Source: Bradyrhizobium sp. 141 (GTDB lineage Bacteria; Pseudomonadota; Alphaproteobacteria; Rhizobiales; Xanthobacteraceae). Taken from it: 64,000 bases of DNA. Of the stretch, positions 15,888 to 26,410 are shown in pieces; position 1 is the stretch's first letter, and each line of letters opens with the position of its first letter. The translations under genes were made by a program, and so were the position numbers. The stretch lies in NCBI RefSeq assembly GCF_023074055.1, contig NZ_JADPKR010000016.1, forward strand, positions 23,386 through 87,385. The letters run 5' to 3'. The notes under the pieces are model-generated. The model made no database searches. It was not told where the DNA came from and saw only the letters and a list, made by a program, of their open reading frames with translations.

Positions 15888-16286
15888 ATGACCTCCGATC
15901 GCCTCTTCGTCTACGGCACCTTGATGCGCGGCTTCGACCATCCGATGGCGCGGCTGCTGGCGGGGCATGCGGATTTTCTGGGCGAGGCGACCTGCCGCGG
16001 CCGGCTCGTTCTGGTGAAGCATTATCCCGGATTGCTGCTGTCGGAGGCGGCGTCCGACATCGTCCATGGCGAGCTCTTTCAGATGCGCGTGCCCGGCGAG
16101 CTCCTGGGCGAGCTCGACATGTACGAGGCCTGCGGCGAAGGCTTTCCCGAGCCGACCGAATATCTGCGCCGGCTGATCGATGTGACGCGGCCGGATGGCG
16201 TCACGGAGAAGGCCTGGACTTATATCTACAACTGGCCCGTCACCGACCTGCCGCACATCAAGTCGGGGCGCTTCCTCGAGCATTAG
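15888..16286 (+). CDS. gamma-glutamylcyclotransferase (AIG2-like)
   Basis: A 132-residue protein with the gamma-glutamylcyclotransferase fold. LFVYGTLMRGFDHP near the start is the substrate-binding YGTL loop, and LGELDMYEACGEGFPEP holds the expected catalytic glutamate region. These enzymes release 5-oxoproline from gamma-glutamyl peptides. It is divergent from the N-formylglutamate amidohydrolase gene with 75 bases between starts, which leaves room for a shared promoter region; both act on glutamyl compounds by family, which may not be chance. Confidence 0.85.
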   Translation: MTSDRLFVYGTLMRGFDHPMARLLAGHADFLGEATCRGRLVLVKHYPGLLLSEAASDIVHGELFQMRVPGELLGELDMYEACGEGFPEPTEYLRRLIDVTRPDGVTEKAWTYIYNWPVTDLPHIKSGRFLEH

Positions 16287-16308
16287 CAGCCGGCGCGATG
16301 TTCATCTC

Positions 16309-16459
16309 TTCCCGCTTGCGGCAGGGCAATCGCATATGAGCTTTGCACTTTTGGAGCGCGATAGTCTCCACATCGTCATGGCCGGGCTTGTCCCGGCCAT
16401 CCACGCCTTGCTACTCGGCACGGAGAACGTGGATGCCCGGGACAAGCCCGGGCATGACG
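16309..16459. repeat. two interspersed repeat pieces
   Basis: A fragment at 16309-16340 carries CTTCCCGCTTGCGGCAGGGC and ATCGCATATG, matching the cluster at 2076-2495. It is followed at 16374-16459 by a complete element beginning CGTCATGGCCGGGCTTGTCC and ending GACAAGCCCGGGCATGACG, with copies at 29845-29968 and 51584-51672. Confidence 0.82.
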
Positions 16460-16502
16460 ACCTCTTGTGGCGGTCCAAACGCGGGGCGAGGGAGCAGACC
16501 TT

Positions 16503-17015
16503 CTAAGCCGACAGCACTTCCTTCACCACGCGCACGTCGACTTCGTGCTCGACGTAACTCCACTCCTCGGTCTGCCTGAGCATCGCGACCAGCTCCTCGA
16601 ACAGCGAGGCGTCCGCGGGGGCGAATTCGAACCAGGTCAGGAAGTCGAAGGGGCCGCCGAGGTCGCGGCAATGATAGAGCTGGCGCGCGATGGCGGGCAG
16701 GTAGCGCATGCTGCTCGCGATGTGGTGCGATCTGTCCTCGAAAATCTTGCGCCGCTCTTCCTGCGTCAGCTCCCACCAGGCCTGCGACTTGCGGATCGGG
16801 ATCAGCGCCGCGCTGGTTGCCTCGGTCCGGCCGAGCCCGGCCTGCACGGCGACGAGCTGCTGCTTCTCGGGCCGCTCGGTGTAGCGCAAGCTGCTGGCGA
16901 CGCCGACCAGCCGCCACGCATTGCGCGAGGGCACCTGCGGCAACGAGACGGCCTCGCTGTCGGTCACCGACAGCGCCGGCATGAAGGGCAGGGGCTCGCC
17001 CGTCACTGCTGACAT
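16503..17015 (-). CDS. chlorite dismutase/HemQ-family protein
   Basis: A 170-residue protein of the chlorite dismutase superfamily, short-subunit type. His115 in ARQLYHCRDLGGPFDFLTWF sits where the proximal heme ligand is expected, and the core includes IRKSQAWWELTQEERRKIFE and RSHHIASSMRYLPAI. Members are either chlorite-detoxifying heme enzymes or coproheme decarboxylases; the distal arginine needed for chlorite activity cannot be assigned with confidence here. The frame is open to 17066, and ATG 17015 (MSAVTGEPLPFMP) is preferred as it gives a compact N terminus. It stands alone between repeats. Confidence 0.72.
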   Translation of the reverse strand: MSAVTGEPLPFMPALSVTDSEAVSLPQVPSRNAWRLVGVASSLRYTERPEKQQLVAVQAGLGRTEATSAALIPIRKSQAWWELTQEERRKIFEDRSHHIASSMRYLPAIARQLYHCRDLGGPFDFLTWFEFAPADASLFEELVAMLRQTEEWSYVEHEVDVRVVKEVLSA

Positions 17016-17120
17016 CGAGGTGACGCGCCAACCCCCGCTATGGCCGCCTCGAAAGGTCCTGAACATGGCCTATGGAAGCGTGGAACCGGGCGCGGGGCAA
17101 GCTTTTCCGCTCCCCGTCCC

Positions 17121-17290
17121 GTCATCCTGAGGCGCGAGGCATGCGGCGCGTTGCGCCGCATGGGGAGCCTCGAAGGATGAACGGCCGAGCTGTTTCGGGT
17201 GGGGTAAGAGCCGGGCCGTCGCCCTTCGAGGCTCGCCGAAGGGGCGAGCACCTCCAGCGACAATGGCTTCGCCATTGCGCGGGGGTGACG
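17121..17290. repeat. interspersed repeat (GTCATCCTGAGG family, copy 1)
   Basis: The left end reads GTCATCCTGAGGCGCGAGGC, with internal GGAGCCTCGAAGGATG and CTTCGAGGCTCGCCGAAG. The right end deviates (GGGGGTGACGG instead of CTCAGGATGACGG), so this copy is rearranged. Other copies lie at 29016-29141 and 63798-63915. It fills most of the 392-base gap before dnaG; nothing else was found there. Confidence 0.82.
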
Positions 17291-17407
17291 GGACTAAGGG
17301 GCCTGTGAACAGCGCGCATAAGCCCGACAAACCTAGCCTTTAGCCAGTCCGCACCTATATCCCTGATCCCCAGCCCGACTCACACGGTTTCGCGCTACAC
17401 AGGTCCC

Positions 17408-19432
17408 ATGCGCTTTACGCCCCAATTCCTCGACGAGCTTCGTGCCCGGCTTTCGGTTTCCGAGGTCGTGGGCAAGCGCGTGAAGTTGAAGAAGGCGGGG
17501 CGGGAGTGGAAGGGGCTGTCGCCGTTCCAGCAGGAGAAGACGCCGTCCTTCTACGTCAACGATCAGAAGGGCTTTTATCACGACTTCTCCTCCGGCAAGC
17601 ACGGCGACATCATCAGTTTCGTGATGGAGACCGACGGCCTGCCGTTCGCCGAGGCGGTGGAGCGGCTCGCCAGCATGGCCGGCCTGCCGCTGCCGGCGGT
17701 GACGCCGGATGCGGCGCGTCAGGAGCAGCGGCGCCGCACGCTGCATGACGTCATGGATCTCGCCGCGACCTATTTCGCGGAGACACTGGCCTCGCGCGTC
17801 GGCGCCAAGGCGCGCGGCTATCTCGCCGACCGCGCCATCTCGCCGGCGACGCAATTGCAGTTCCGCCTCGGCTATGCCTCGCCCGATCGCTTCGCGCTGA
17901 AGGAGCATCTCGGCAAGCTCGGCGTCTCCGTCGAGGACATGGTCGAGACCGGGCTGCTGGTGGCCGGCGACGACATTCCCGTTCCCTACGACCGCTTCCG
18001 CGACCGCGTGATGTTTCCGATCACGGACCTGCGCGGCCGCGTCATCGCCTTCGGCGGGCGCGCGCTGGAGAAGGACGTTCCGGCCAAATATCTGAACTCG
18101 CCGGAGACGCCGCTCTTCCACAAGGGCGACAATCTCTACAACCACCAGACCGCGCGCAAAGCCACCCATGACGGCAGCGCGCTGGTCGTGGTCGAGGGCT
18201 ATGTCGACGTCATCGCCATGGTGACCGCGGGCTTTGCAGGCAGCGTCGCGCCACTCGGCACCGCGCTCACTGAAAGCCAGCTCGCGCTGCTCTGGAAAAT
18301 GGCGGACGAGCCGATCCTCTGCTTCGACGGCGACCGCGCCGGCCAGAAAGCTGCGTATCGCGCCGCCGATCTCGCGCTGCCCTTCCTCGCACCCGGCAAG
18401 AGCCTGCGCTTTGCGCTCTTGCCGGAAGGGCAGGACCCCGACGATCTCGCGCGCTCCGGCGGGCGCGGCGCGATCGAGGAGGTGATCGGAGCTGCCCGTC
18501 CGCTCGCGGACATGATCTGGTCGCGCGAGCTCGAAGGCGGGAATTTCGCCACGCCCGAACGCCGGGCCGCGCTGGAGGCGCGCATCAAGGAGCTGACCAA
18601 CGGCATCCGCGACGAGGTGGTGCGGCGCTATTACCGCGACGAATTCGTCGAGCGGCTACAGCGCGCCTTTGCCCCGGAAGGCGGGCGCGGCGGCTTCGGC
18701 GGCCGGAGCAATTTCCGCCAGGGTGGCGGCGGCCGCCAATTCCAGCCCCGGGGCGGGGGAGGCGCGAATCGATTCGGCGGCCAGGGATTCGGCGGCCAGG
18801 GATACGGAGGGCGCCGCGGTGCGCCCGGCCCCACCATGTTACCTTCAGGCCCCTACCAGGCGGCGAGCCCCCAGCTGGCGGCCAGCCCGATCATGAAGGG
18901 CCAGCGCAGCGCCATCTCCCGCCGGGAGGCCCTGATCCTGCAAAGCCTGATCAACCACCCCTGGCTGCTGCATGACCATCTCGAGGAGGTCGCGGCCCTG
19001 GAGCTGGCCCACCCCGAGGCCCATAAGCTCAGGGCCGGCATCATCGCCGCCTTTGCCAACGACCATCACCACTCTCCGGACCCCGGCGAGCTCGCCGAGA
19101 AGATGCGCGGCGACCTCGATAAGGGCGGATTTTCGCAGGTCCTTCAAAGGGTTGAGAGCGGTATCACCACCGCAGCGGTGTGGGGCGCCCGCGAAGGCGC
19201 AGCAAGGGACGACGTTCTCGCCACCTGGCATCAGCTGGTTGCCTTGCATCGGCAATGGCATTCACTACTTAGAGAGCTGAAAGACGCCGAGCTGGCCTTG
19301 GGAGAGGATCCCAGCGAGGCCAATTTGGCGTGGCTGCGTGACGTCAAGGCCCGGATGGCCGAGGTCGACGGCACCGAAGCCCTGATCGAGGGTTTTGGCG
19401 AGCTGTCGGGCCGGTTGCAGAAGAGCGTGTAA
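17408..19432 (+). CDS. dnaG: DNA primase
   Basis: A 674-residue primase that makes RNA primers at the replication fork with the DnaB helicase. The N-terminal zinc-ribbon fold is present (LSPFQQEKTPSFYVNDQKGF, then YHDFSSGKHGDIISF), but the four positions that hold Cys-His-Cys-Cys in zinc-binding primases are Ser, Gln, Asp and Ser. The TOPRIM core is intact: VVVEGYVDVIAM near 260 and FDGDRAGQKAAYRAADLAL. A glycine/arginine-rich linker at about 424-475 (GGRGGFGGRSNF, RFGGQGFGGQGYGG) joins it to the C-terminal helicase-binding domain (from about 490). rpoD follows after 373 bases, the standard dnaG-rpoD order. Confidence 0.95.
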   Translation: MRFTPQFLDELRARLSVSEVVGKRVKLKKAGREWKGLSPFQQEKTPSFYVNDQKGFYHDFSSGKHGDIISFVMETDGLPFAEAVERLASMAGLPLPAVTPDAARQEQRRRTLHDVMDLAATYFAETLASRVGAKARGYLADRAISPATQLQFRLGYASPDRFALKEHLGKLGVSVEDMVETGLLVAGDDIPVPYDRFRDRVMFPITDLRGRVIAFGGRALEKDVPAKYLNSPETPLFHKGDNLYNHQTARKATHDGSALVVVEGYVDVIAMVTAGFAGSVAPLGTALTESQLALLWKMADEPILCFDGDRAGQKAAYRAADLALPFLAPGKSLRFALLPEGQDPDDLARSGGRGAIEEVIGAARPLADMIWSRELEGGNFATPERRAALEARIKELTNGIRDEVVRRYYRDEFVERLQRAFAPEGGRGGFGGRSNFRQGGGGRQFQPRGGGGANRFGGQGFGGQGYGGRRGAPGPTMLPSGPYQAASPQLAASPIMKGQRSAISRREALILQSLINHPWLLHDHLEEVAALELAHPEAHKLRAGIIAAFANDHHHSPDPGELAEKMRGDLDKGGFSQVLQRVESGITTAAVWGAREGAARDDVLATWHQLVALHRQWHSLLRELKDAELALGEDPSEANLAWLRDVKARMAEVDGTEALIEGFGELSGRLQKSV

Positions 19433-19805
19433 CGAAAGAATCATGCGGACGGCCGGGGCCGGAACCGCTAAAAGACTCGCCAAATCCAAGGTTTGGCGGC
19501 AAAAACAGGGTTAATCGAGGCTTAACGGTCTTGTAGCACTTTGGCCCAGAGGCGGCCGCAGGCAGAACAGACGCGTCAGGAATGAATCCGCGCAATCTGT
19601 TGGCACTACACCTGCATCCGCTGCGACAAAGAAGCTGACGAAGCGTTAGGCAATTCCGGCGAGAGAGAGTTGGGGGTGGCGAGAGACATGCGCGCCGCCC
19701 TTTCCGTGTCGAGAGCTGCCGAAGCGAGAGCGTCGGGCAACAGGTTCATGTGAATTCACGCGGACGCGGCGAGCCGTCTGCATGAAGCGCGTTTAGGAGC
19801 AATGG
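19433..19805. other. dnaG-rpoD intergenic region
   Basis: These 373 bases contain no convincing gene, RNA or hairpin terminator. A ribosome site AGGAG lies at 19795-19799. The stretch presumably holds promoters for rpoD, but no match good enough to name was found. Confidence 0.4.
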
Positions 19806-21965
<2,160 letters not shown>

Positions 21966-22005
21966 CCTCAGTTGGTCTTGCTAAGTTCTCTTCTTGCAAT
22001 GGTGC

Positions 22006-22030
22006 AAAAGGCGGCGAAAGCCGCCTTTTT
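22006..22030 (+). terminator. Rho-independent terminator after rpoD
   Basis: AAAAGGCGGC and GCCGCCTTTT pair around a GAAA tetraloop and run into a T tract. It lies 41 bases after the rpoD stop and separates it from the LRR gene. Confidence 0.9.
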
Positions 22031-22085
22031 GGGGACTGGCCGAGGTATCCACTAATTTCGTGCCGGAATTACAAGTGGAGCTTCC

Positions 22086-23999
22086 ATGTCAGCCGTTGAC
22101 TCCGATACTGCGCAAATATCGCAGAATGCCGATTACCTACTCGTCTGCGAACGAGTAAATAGAGCTCGGGATCGGAATGCAAAGTGCTTGTCGCTAAGCA
22201 CCTACGCGGCGCTCAATAAACTACCCGATTTGAATGGGCTAGATAGCCTATCTCAGTTCACGGTGTATGGGAGTAGTCTCAGGTCGGTTGCTCCACTAGC
22301 TCAATTGAAGAATTTGAGGCGCCTCTTTATTGTTAGTAGTCAGCTTGTTGACTTGTCGGGCTTAGAACAACTCAGATCTCTGACGCAGCTTTACCTTTGG
22401 GGCAATCCCGATCTCAACGATCTCTCGGCGTTGCGACCTCTTACCCGACTTAGAACTCTCGTCCTGCGTTCGACCTCGGTTGTCGATCTCTCTCCCATCC
22501 AAGATCTAAAGAGTCTCACAGAACTCAATCTGCAAGCGACAAGCGTAGCAGATTTGGGCCCTCTTCAAAGTTTGAGAAATCTGCGCACCCTGCGACTTTC
22601 TAATACGCCGGTAGCGGATATTTCGATCCTCTCGAATTTTAAGTGGCTCGAGAATTTAGCGATCGATGATACGAGGGTGGAGTCCATCGAGGTTTTACGT
22701 GATTGCGAATATTTGAGATCAATCGATATTTCGAAAACTCCAATTTCCGATCTCTCGCCTCTCGCAGGCGTCCAATCGCTCGTAAGAGTTGCTGCGGCTG
22801 GGGCCGGTGTCGAAGATTTGTCGCCGCTCGCGACGATTTCCGATATTCGCGAAATAAACGTGAATGACACCAAGGTTTCTGATATTTCAGCACTGGCGAG
22901 TTTAGAACAGCTTCGAGGATTGTATGTTGAACGAACCTTAGTCAAAGATCTTTCTCCGATCTCTCACTATGAGGTTATGTTCAGACGGACCGAGTATTAT
23001 GGCGGAGTTTCCTTCAAGGGCTCTCCAATTGCGGATTCCATCATTCTTTCATTTTCGGATTTGAAGCCTTCTGACCGTACTAGGAGAGTGATCAACTATC
23101 TCCGAACGCAGCAGTCGTTGGTGCCGTACGAGATCGTTGCTGACGAGAACGCTCAGCGTGATCCTCTTTCTCCTGTTCCGGACGTCTCATCACCGTTCCT
23201 ATTTGAGCTTTCGTCGAGCGGAAAAGTCGCCCTTCAGAACCGATCGGCAAGCGAGCCGATCTTTCCCCAGCGAAGCAGCGAAGCTCAATTCAAGCAGAGG
23301 TTAGATGCTAGCCGGACGCTTGCGAGCGATCTGATTTCCGAGCTTTCAAGCCGAAATCGGATCCAAGCTCGCGCCGAATATCTTGAGGGCCTTAGACGTT
23401 ATGTCGAGCGGCTACCGAGGTCAAAGGACGACGGGAACATACTTCTGGCTGATGCAGAAGCTCGGACGATACGAAATCTATTTGCGAGCGAGGTGGACAC
23501 TCTGGCGTCTCCGTTCGCTTCGAAACTCAAGACGTTCCTGGAACATCATATTGGCTTGAGAGTCTATTATCCGGAATTAACAGCCTTCTACCGCGACGTT
23601 CAGACCGGACGTATAAATGAGCCGCTCTCTTTGGATGCGATCGAGGGATTTGTTCAGGTAGTTAGAGAGAGCACGCCGGATGTATTCGACACATCGGTCG
23701 ACGATGCTATCGATGGAGCTGCAGAGCCTCCGGTCGAAGCTCCTTCAGAGAAGCATGGAACCTCACCCTTAAGCCAAAATCAAGTTGTGCCGCCACCAGA
23801 TCCATTAGGGGAGGTGAATCCCGATAAGGCGCATGACTATACTTTTGCCGGCACCGCCAATAGCTTGTGGAAAGTCTTCGTAGAAGGCGAACGCATAAAT
23901 CGGGGGATCGAAGGGTGGGGCAAAGCAGGCACAGCTCTTCGACCATACGTTACAGAAATTCTTGACTGGCTACATCGGTTTACCAGCGCGGGAAACTGA
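22086..23999 (+). CDS. cytoplasmic leucine-rich-repeat protein, unknown C-terminal domain
   Basis: A 637-residue protein without signal peptide or membrane segment. Roughly residues 45-295 hold about eleven internalin-type repeats of about 22 residues with the pattern LxxLxxLxLxxTxVxDLSPL, for example LKSLTELNLQATSVADLGPL and LRNLRTLRLSNTPVADISIL. Residues about 300-637 match nothing I recognise; they are helical and hydrophilic, with a proline-rich stretch (VVPPPDPLGEV) and end LDWLHRFTSAGN. The DNA is visibly richer in A and T than its neighbours (one 60-base line near 22141 is 50% GC) and uses codons such as TTA and AGA freely, suggesting acquisition by transfer. GGAG precedes the ATG. LRR arrays bind proteins, so a partner-recognition role is likely. 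Confidence 0.85.
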   Translation: MSAVDSDTAQISQNADYLLVCERVNRARDRNAKCLSLSTYAALNKLPDLNGLDSLSQFTVYGSSLRSVAPLAQLKNLRRLFIVSSQLVDLSGLEQLRSLTQLYLWGNPDLNDLSALRPLTRLRTLVLRSTSVVDLSPIQDLKSLTELNLQATSVADLGPLQSLRNLRTLRLSNTPVADISILSNFKWLENLAIDDTRVESIEVLRDCEYLRSIDISKTPISDLSPLAGVQSLVRVAAAGAGVEDLSPLATISDIREINVNDTKVSDISALASLEQLRGLYVERTLVKDLSPISHYEVMFRRTEYYGGVSFKGSPIADSIILSFSDLKPSDRTRRVINYLRTQQSLVPYEIVADENAQRDPLSPVPDVSSPFLFELSSSGKVALQNRSASEPIFPQRSSEAQFKQRLDASRTLASDLISELSSRNRIQARAEYLEGLRRYVERLPRSKDDGNILLADAEARTIRNLFASEVDTLASPFASKLKTFLEHHIGLRVYYPELTAFYRDVQTGRINEPLSLDAIEGFVQVVRESTPDVFDTSVDDAIDGAAEPPVEAPSEKHGTSPLSQNQVVPPPDPLGEVNPDKAHDYTFAGTANSLWKVFVEGERINRGIEGWGKAGTALRPYVTEILDWLHRFTSAGN

Positions 24000-24031
24000 C
24001 GGCTTTAAACGCCGATTGTAATCCGCTGCCG

Positions 24032-24268
24032 CTACTTCTTCTTCACCCCCACCCGCTCGATCCGCTTGATCTCGAGCGCCGGGCGGCCCGACTTCTCCGC
24101 GATCTCGCGGTCCTGCTCCATGATGAAGCCGCGCGCGGGTTCGTCGCCGTCGAGGCCGCCGAGGAGTTCGGCGGGGACGCGGCGGTTGGAGCGTTGGGTG
24201 TCGTCTTCATAGACGACGTTGAAGAAGGCGAATTCGCCTTTGGGGTTGGTTCCGGGTTTCTTGGCCAT
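24032..24268 (-). CDS. small conserved-looking hypothetical protein
   Basis: A 78-residue basic protein without membrane segment or known motif: MAKKPGTNPKGEFAFFNVVY, then DDTQRSNRRVPAELLGGLDG, ending in a KKK tail. It reads like a real protein (ordered alternation of charged and aliphatic residues, VPAELLGGLDGDEPARGFI) rather than an antisense frame. It converges on the LRR gene with only 32 bases between stops. Function unknown. Confidence 0.65.
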   Translation of the reverse strand: MAKKPGTNPKGEFAFFNVVYEDDTQRSNRRVPAELLGGLDGDEPARGFIMEQDREIAEKSGRPALEIKRIERVGVKKK

Positions 24269-24473
24269 GGCGGCTTGTCGTCGATAAGCACGCCGCAGTC
24301 AAATGACTTTGAGGCCAGTCTCAGCGGGCTCCTCCCAAGGGGGCAGATAGGCCTCCACGCTTTTCTTCGAGGGATGATCCGGCGCCGGCCGGGAAGAGGC
24401 GCTACGGCTTGCGTACCGTCGGCGGATTGAAGCCGGCGCGACGCGCTTGACCTGAGGTTGATCTTGGAGGAGC
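24269..24473. other. gap without a supported gene
   Basis: A minus-strand frame (24299-24475) ending AYLPPWEEPAETGLKVI looks protein-like over its last 25 residues but lacks a ribosome site. Nothing else is visible here. Confidence 0.3.
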
Positions 24474-24644
24474 ATGAAGCTTTCAATTGCTCCGCTACAT
24501 TTGGCGGCGCGCGATCCCGACACGGTCGACTGGCAGCGCGAGACCTTCATCGAAGCTTTGCGCGGGCTGCTATCCGCAGAGAGCGAGCTTCCCGGATTGA
24601 AGCCGGGCTTCGAAGAGCTGGAGAAGACGTTGCCGCCGGAGTGA
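24474..24644 (+). CDS. 56-residue hypothetical protein
   Basis: The frame MKLSIAPLHLAARDPDTVDW continues QRETFIEALRGLLSAESE and ends FEELEKTLPPE. GGAGG lies 5 bases before the ATG, a strong ribosome site. The protein is acidic, probably helical, without membrane segment. It is 88 bases upstream of the SLATT gene on the same strand, so both may share a transcript. No family is recognised; the ribosome site and codon usage are the support. Confidence 0.5.
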   Translation: MKLSIAPLHLAARDPDTVDWQRETFIEALRGLLSAESELPGLKPGFEELEKTLPPE

Positions 24645-24732
24645 CCGAGCGCGCCCGCTCATTCAAAGCCGAAGCGCGACGCCGATCACGCCAATGCCCG
24701 TGTGTTCAATGCAAGCATCTTGGGGGACGACG

Positions 24733-25602
24733 ATGACCATCTTGGAATCCGTTGCGGATAGTCAGGCCAAATGGTCGACCACCGCGAACGCGATGAAGTC
24801 GACCATCGACCGCGCGCGGTGGTGCGTCTTTGCATTGTCTTCATTGGGCGCGGTATTGGCGGCGGTGGCGAGCCAGATGCAGGAAGGAAATGCCAATCCC
24901 CGCACCTTTGTCGCGATCACGGCGGCGATATGCCTCGCTTTCGCGACCTTCTTCACGCACCGCTTGCTCGGTCCCGAGCGTATCGCCGCCTGGGTTCGCG
25001 CCCGCGCCATCTCGGAGCGCCTGAAACGTGAGGCCTATCGATACGCGACCAAAGCTGCGCCCTATGACGATCCAGCCAAGGCGGACGTCGTTCTCGGTGC
25101 TGAGCTTCTGAAGATCGATGAAGACGCCAAGGAATTGCTCGAGCAGCAAATCCCGGCCAAGGACCAGGGATCATCGCCGCGCGTTTCTCTTGGGATCGAT
25201 GAGTATCTGGCGAAGCGGGCCAACAAGCAGATCGCATACTATGAGGGCCGGGCCAAGGAGTACCAGTCGAGGGCTTGGCGGCTCAGGTCCCTGGAGCTGG
25301 TTTTGGCGGCAGCCGCGACGCTGCTCACGGCCCTCGCCAGTGTGGTTGCCAAGCCCATCATTCTGGGCATCCACTTCGATCTCGCTGCGTTGACGGCCGT
25401 GCTCACGACCCTCGGCGGCGCCGTCATCGCCCATATCGAGGCGGAGCGTTATAGCTTTCTCGTGGTGACCTATCGGGCAACTGCATTGCAGCTGCAGCGG
25501 CGCGTGGACGGCGCGAAAGAACCGTTGTCGGACTTCGTCAACGATTGCGAAAACATTTTGGCGGCGGAGAACGCATCCTGGATCGCGAAACAGACCAAGT
25601 GA
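24733..25602 (+). CDS. SLATT/DUF4231-type membrane protein
   Basis: A 289-residue protein with two pairs of membrane segments: about 33-53 (VFALSSLGAVLAAVASQM) with 62-82 (FVAITAAICLAFATFFTHRL), and about 190-210 (LELVLAAAATLLTALASVVA) with 218-238 (LAALTAVLTTLGGAVIAHIE). Between the pairs lies a charged helical region and after the last a helical tail (AERYSFLVVTYRATALQLQR). This is the arrangement of DUF4231/SLATT proteins, which comparative work has proposed as pore-forming effectors in conflict systems. The ATG at 24733 follows GGGGGA. No nucleotide-signal synthase is beside it. A terminator follows at 25658. Confidence 0.75.
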   Translation: MTILESVADSQAKWSTTANAMKSTIDRARWCVFALSSLGAVLAAVASQMQEGNANPRTFVAITAAICLAFATFFTHRLLGPERIAAWVRARAISERLKREAYRYATKAAPYDDPAKADVVLGAELLKIDEDAKELLEQQIPAKDQGSSPRVSLGIDEYLAKRANKQIAYYEGRAKEYQSRAWRLRSLELVLAAAATLLTALASVVAKPIILGIHFDLAALTAVLTTLGGAVIAHIEAERYSFLVVTYRATALQLQRRVDGAKEPLSDFVNDCENILAAENASWIAKQTK

Positions 25603-25629
25603 GTTCGATGTCCAGCTGAGTTCGATGTC
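25600..25629. repeat. 13-base tandem duplication over the stop codon
   Basis: TGAGTTCGATGTC occurs at 25600-25612 and again at 25617-25629, four bases apart. The first copy begins with the stop codon of the SLATT gene. Confidence 0.8.
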
Positions 25630-25657
25630 GACCTGCGCAACTCGCGCGGCCCTCAAT

Positions 25658-25690
25658 AAACGGCGGGCCGAAGCCCGCCGTTTATTTTTG
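25658..25690 (+). terminator. Rho-independent terminator after the SLATT gene
   Basis: AAACGGCGGGC pairs with GCCCGCCGTTT around a CGAA loop, followed by ATTTTTGG. It lies 55 bases after the SLATT stop codon. Confidence 0.85.
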
Positions 25691-26006
25691 GTCTTCAGTG
25701 TCGCCCGGGGCTGGCGGGGCGACAACCTAAAATAGAATGCTATAGAAGACGCCCTGCGATGGCAAGGCAAATCGCGGCGGCGTCGATGTCGCAGCGGACG
25801 CATCTGATATGCGTTGGTTGCGGTGTGGAACCATCGAAGCAATTGTGTGGATCGTCAAATCACTTTGTTCATCTTCGCGGCCTCGCAACGCAGCGTGCGT
25901 GGTGCGCGCTGTGTCTGAAGGTGCGCGAGCCTGCACGTCTTCCTGCCTGCGTGCAGACACTGTGATCGATGCGCGCCAAGCGGGTTCCACCGTGGCGGCG
26001 CGTATC

Positions 26007-26332
26007 TCAATGCGCGCGCGTACGCTGCGCCACCTCCTGCGCAGCAAGCCGCGATCCGTGTCCGCCGCCTTCGCCGCTGTCCTCCTTGCGTCCCTGCGCC
26101 ATGATCGCGCTGCCCATCGCAGCCGAGCCGAAGGTGATGAGGAAGGAGGCGAGCAACAAGACCAGCGCAATGCCGGGTGCGCGGTCGGCGAAGATCAGCT
26201 CGCGCAGATGTCCGGGGTTGAGAGTCCGCCGACCAGCAGCACAGGCGCCGATCGCAAGGTTGATGGCGAGCAGGCGGAACAGGGGAATGCTAGGCGGGGC
26301 GAGGGGCCCGCGTGGGGCTCTTGGTTCGACAT
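26007..26332 (-). pseudogene. decayed small two-span membrane protein gene
   Basis: The protein-like text is scattered over two frames. From an ATG at 26332 frame one gives MSNQEP. Frame two then reads RGPLAPPSIPLFRLLAINLA up to IGAC. Frame one gives VLLVGGL, and frame two finishes LNPGHLRELIFADRAPGIAL, VLLLASFLITFGSAAMGSAI and a hydrophilic tail to the stop at 26007. Joined, this is a membrane protein of about 110 residues with two spans. The first shift fits loss of one C from a C run near 26316; two more shifts lie near 26240 and 26220. In frame two no usable start codon exists upstream. I infer a degraded gene or assembly errors. The rest of 25691-26410 shows no gene. Confidence 0.45.
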
Positions 26333-26410
26333 GGCTGATCGGTTCGTGCTGGCTAAAAGCCGCGATCGCGCGGCCCCGGCATCGATATCATAGCAGAAAC
26401 TCTCTCATCC

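Noticed and set aside
24299..24475. A minus-strand frame with a protein-like end (AYLPPWEEPAETGLKVI)
   Set aside because: It has no ribosome site, and its ATG overlaps the better-supported plus-strand start at 24474.
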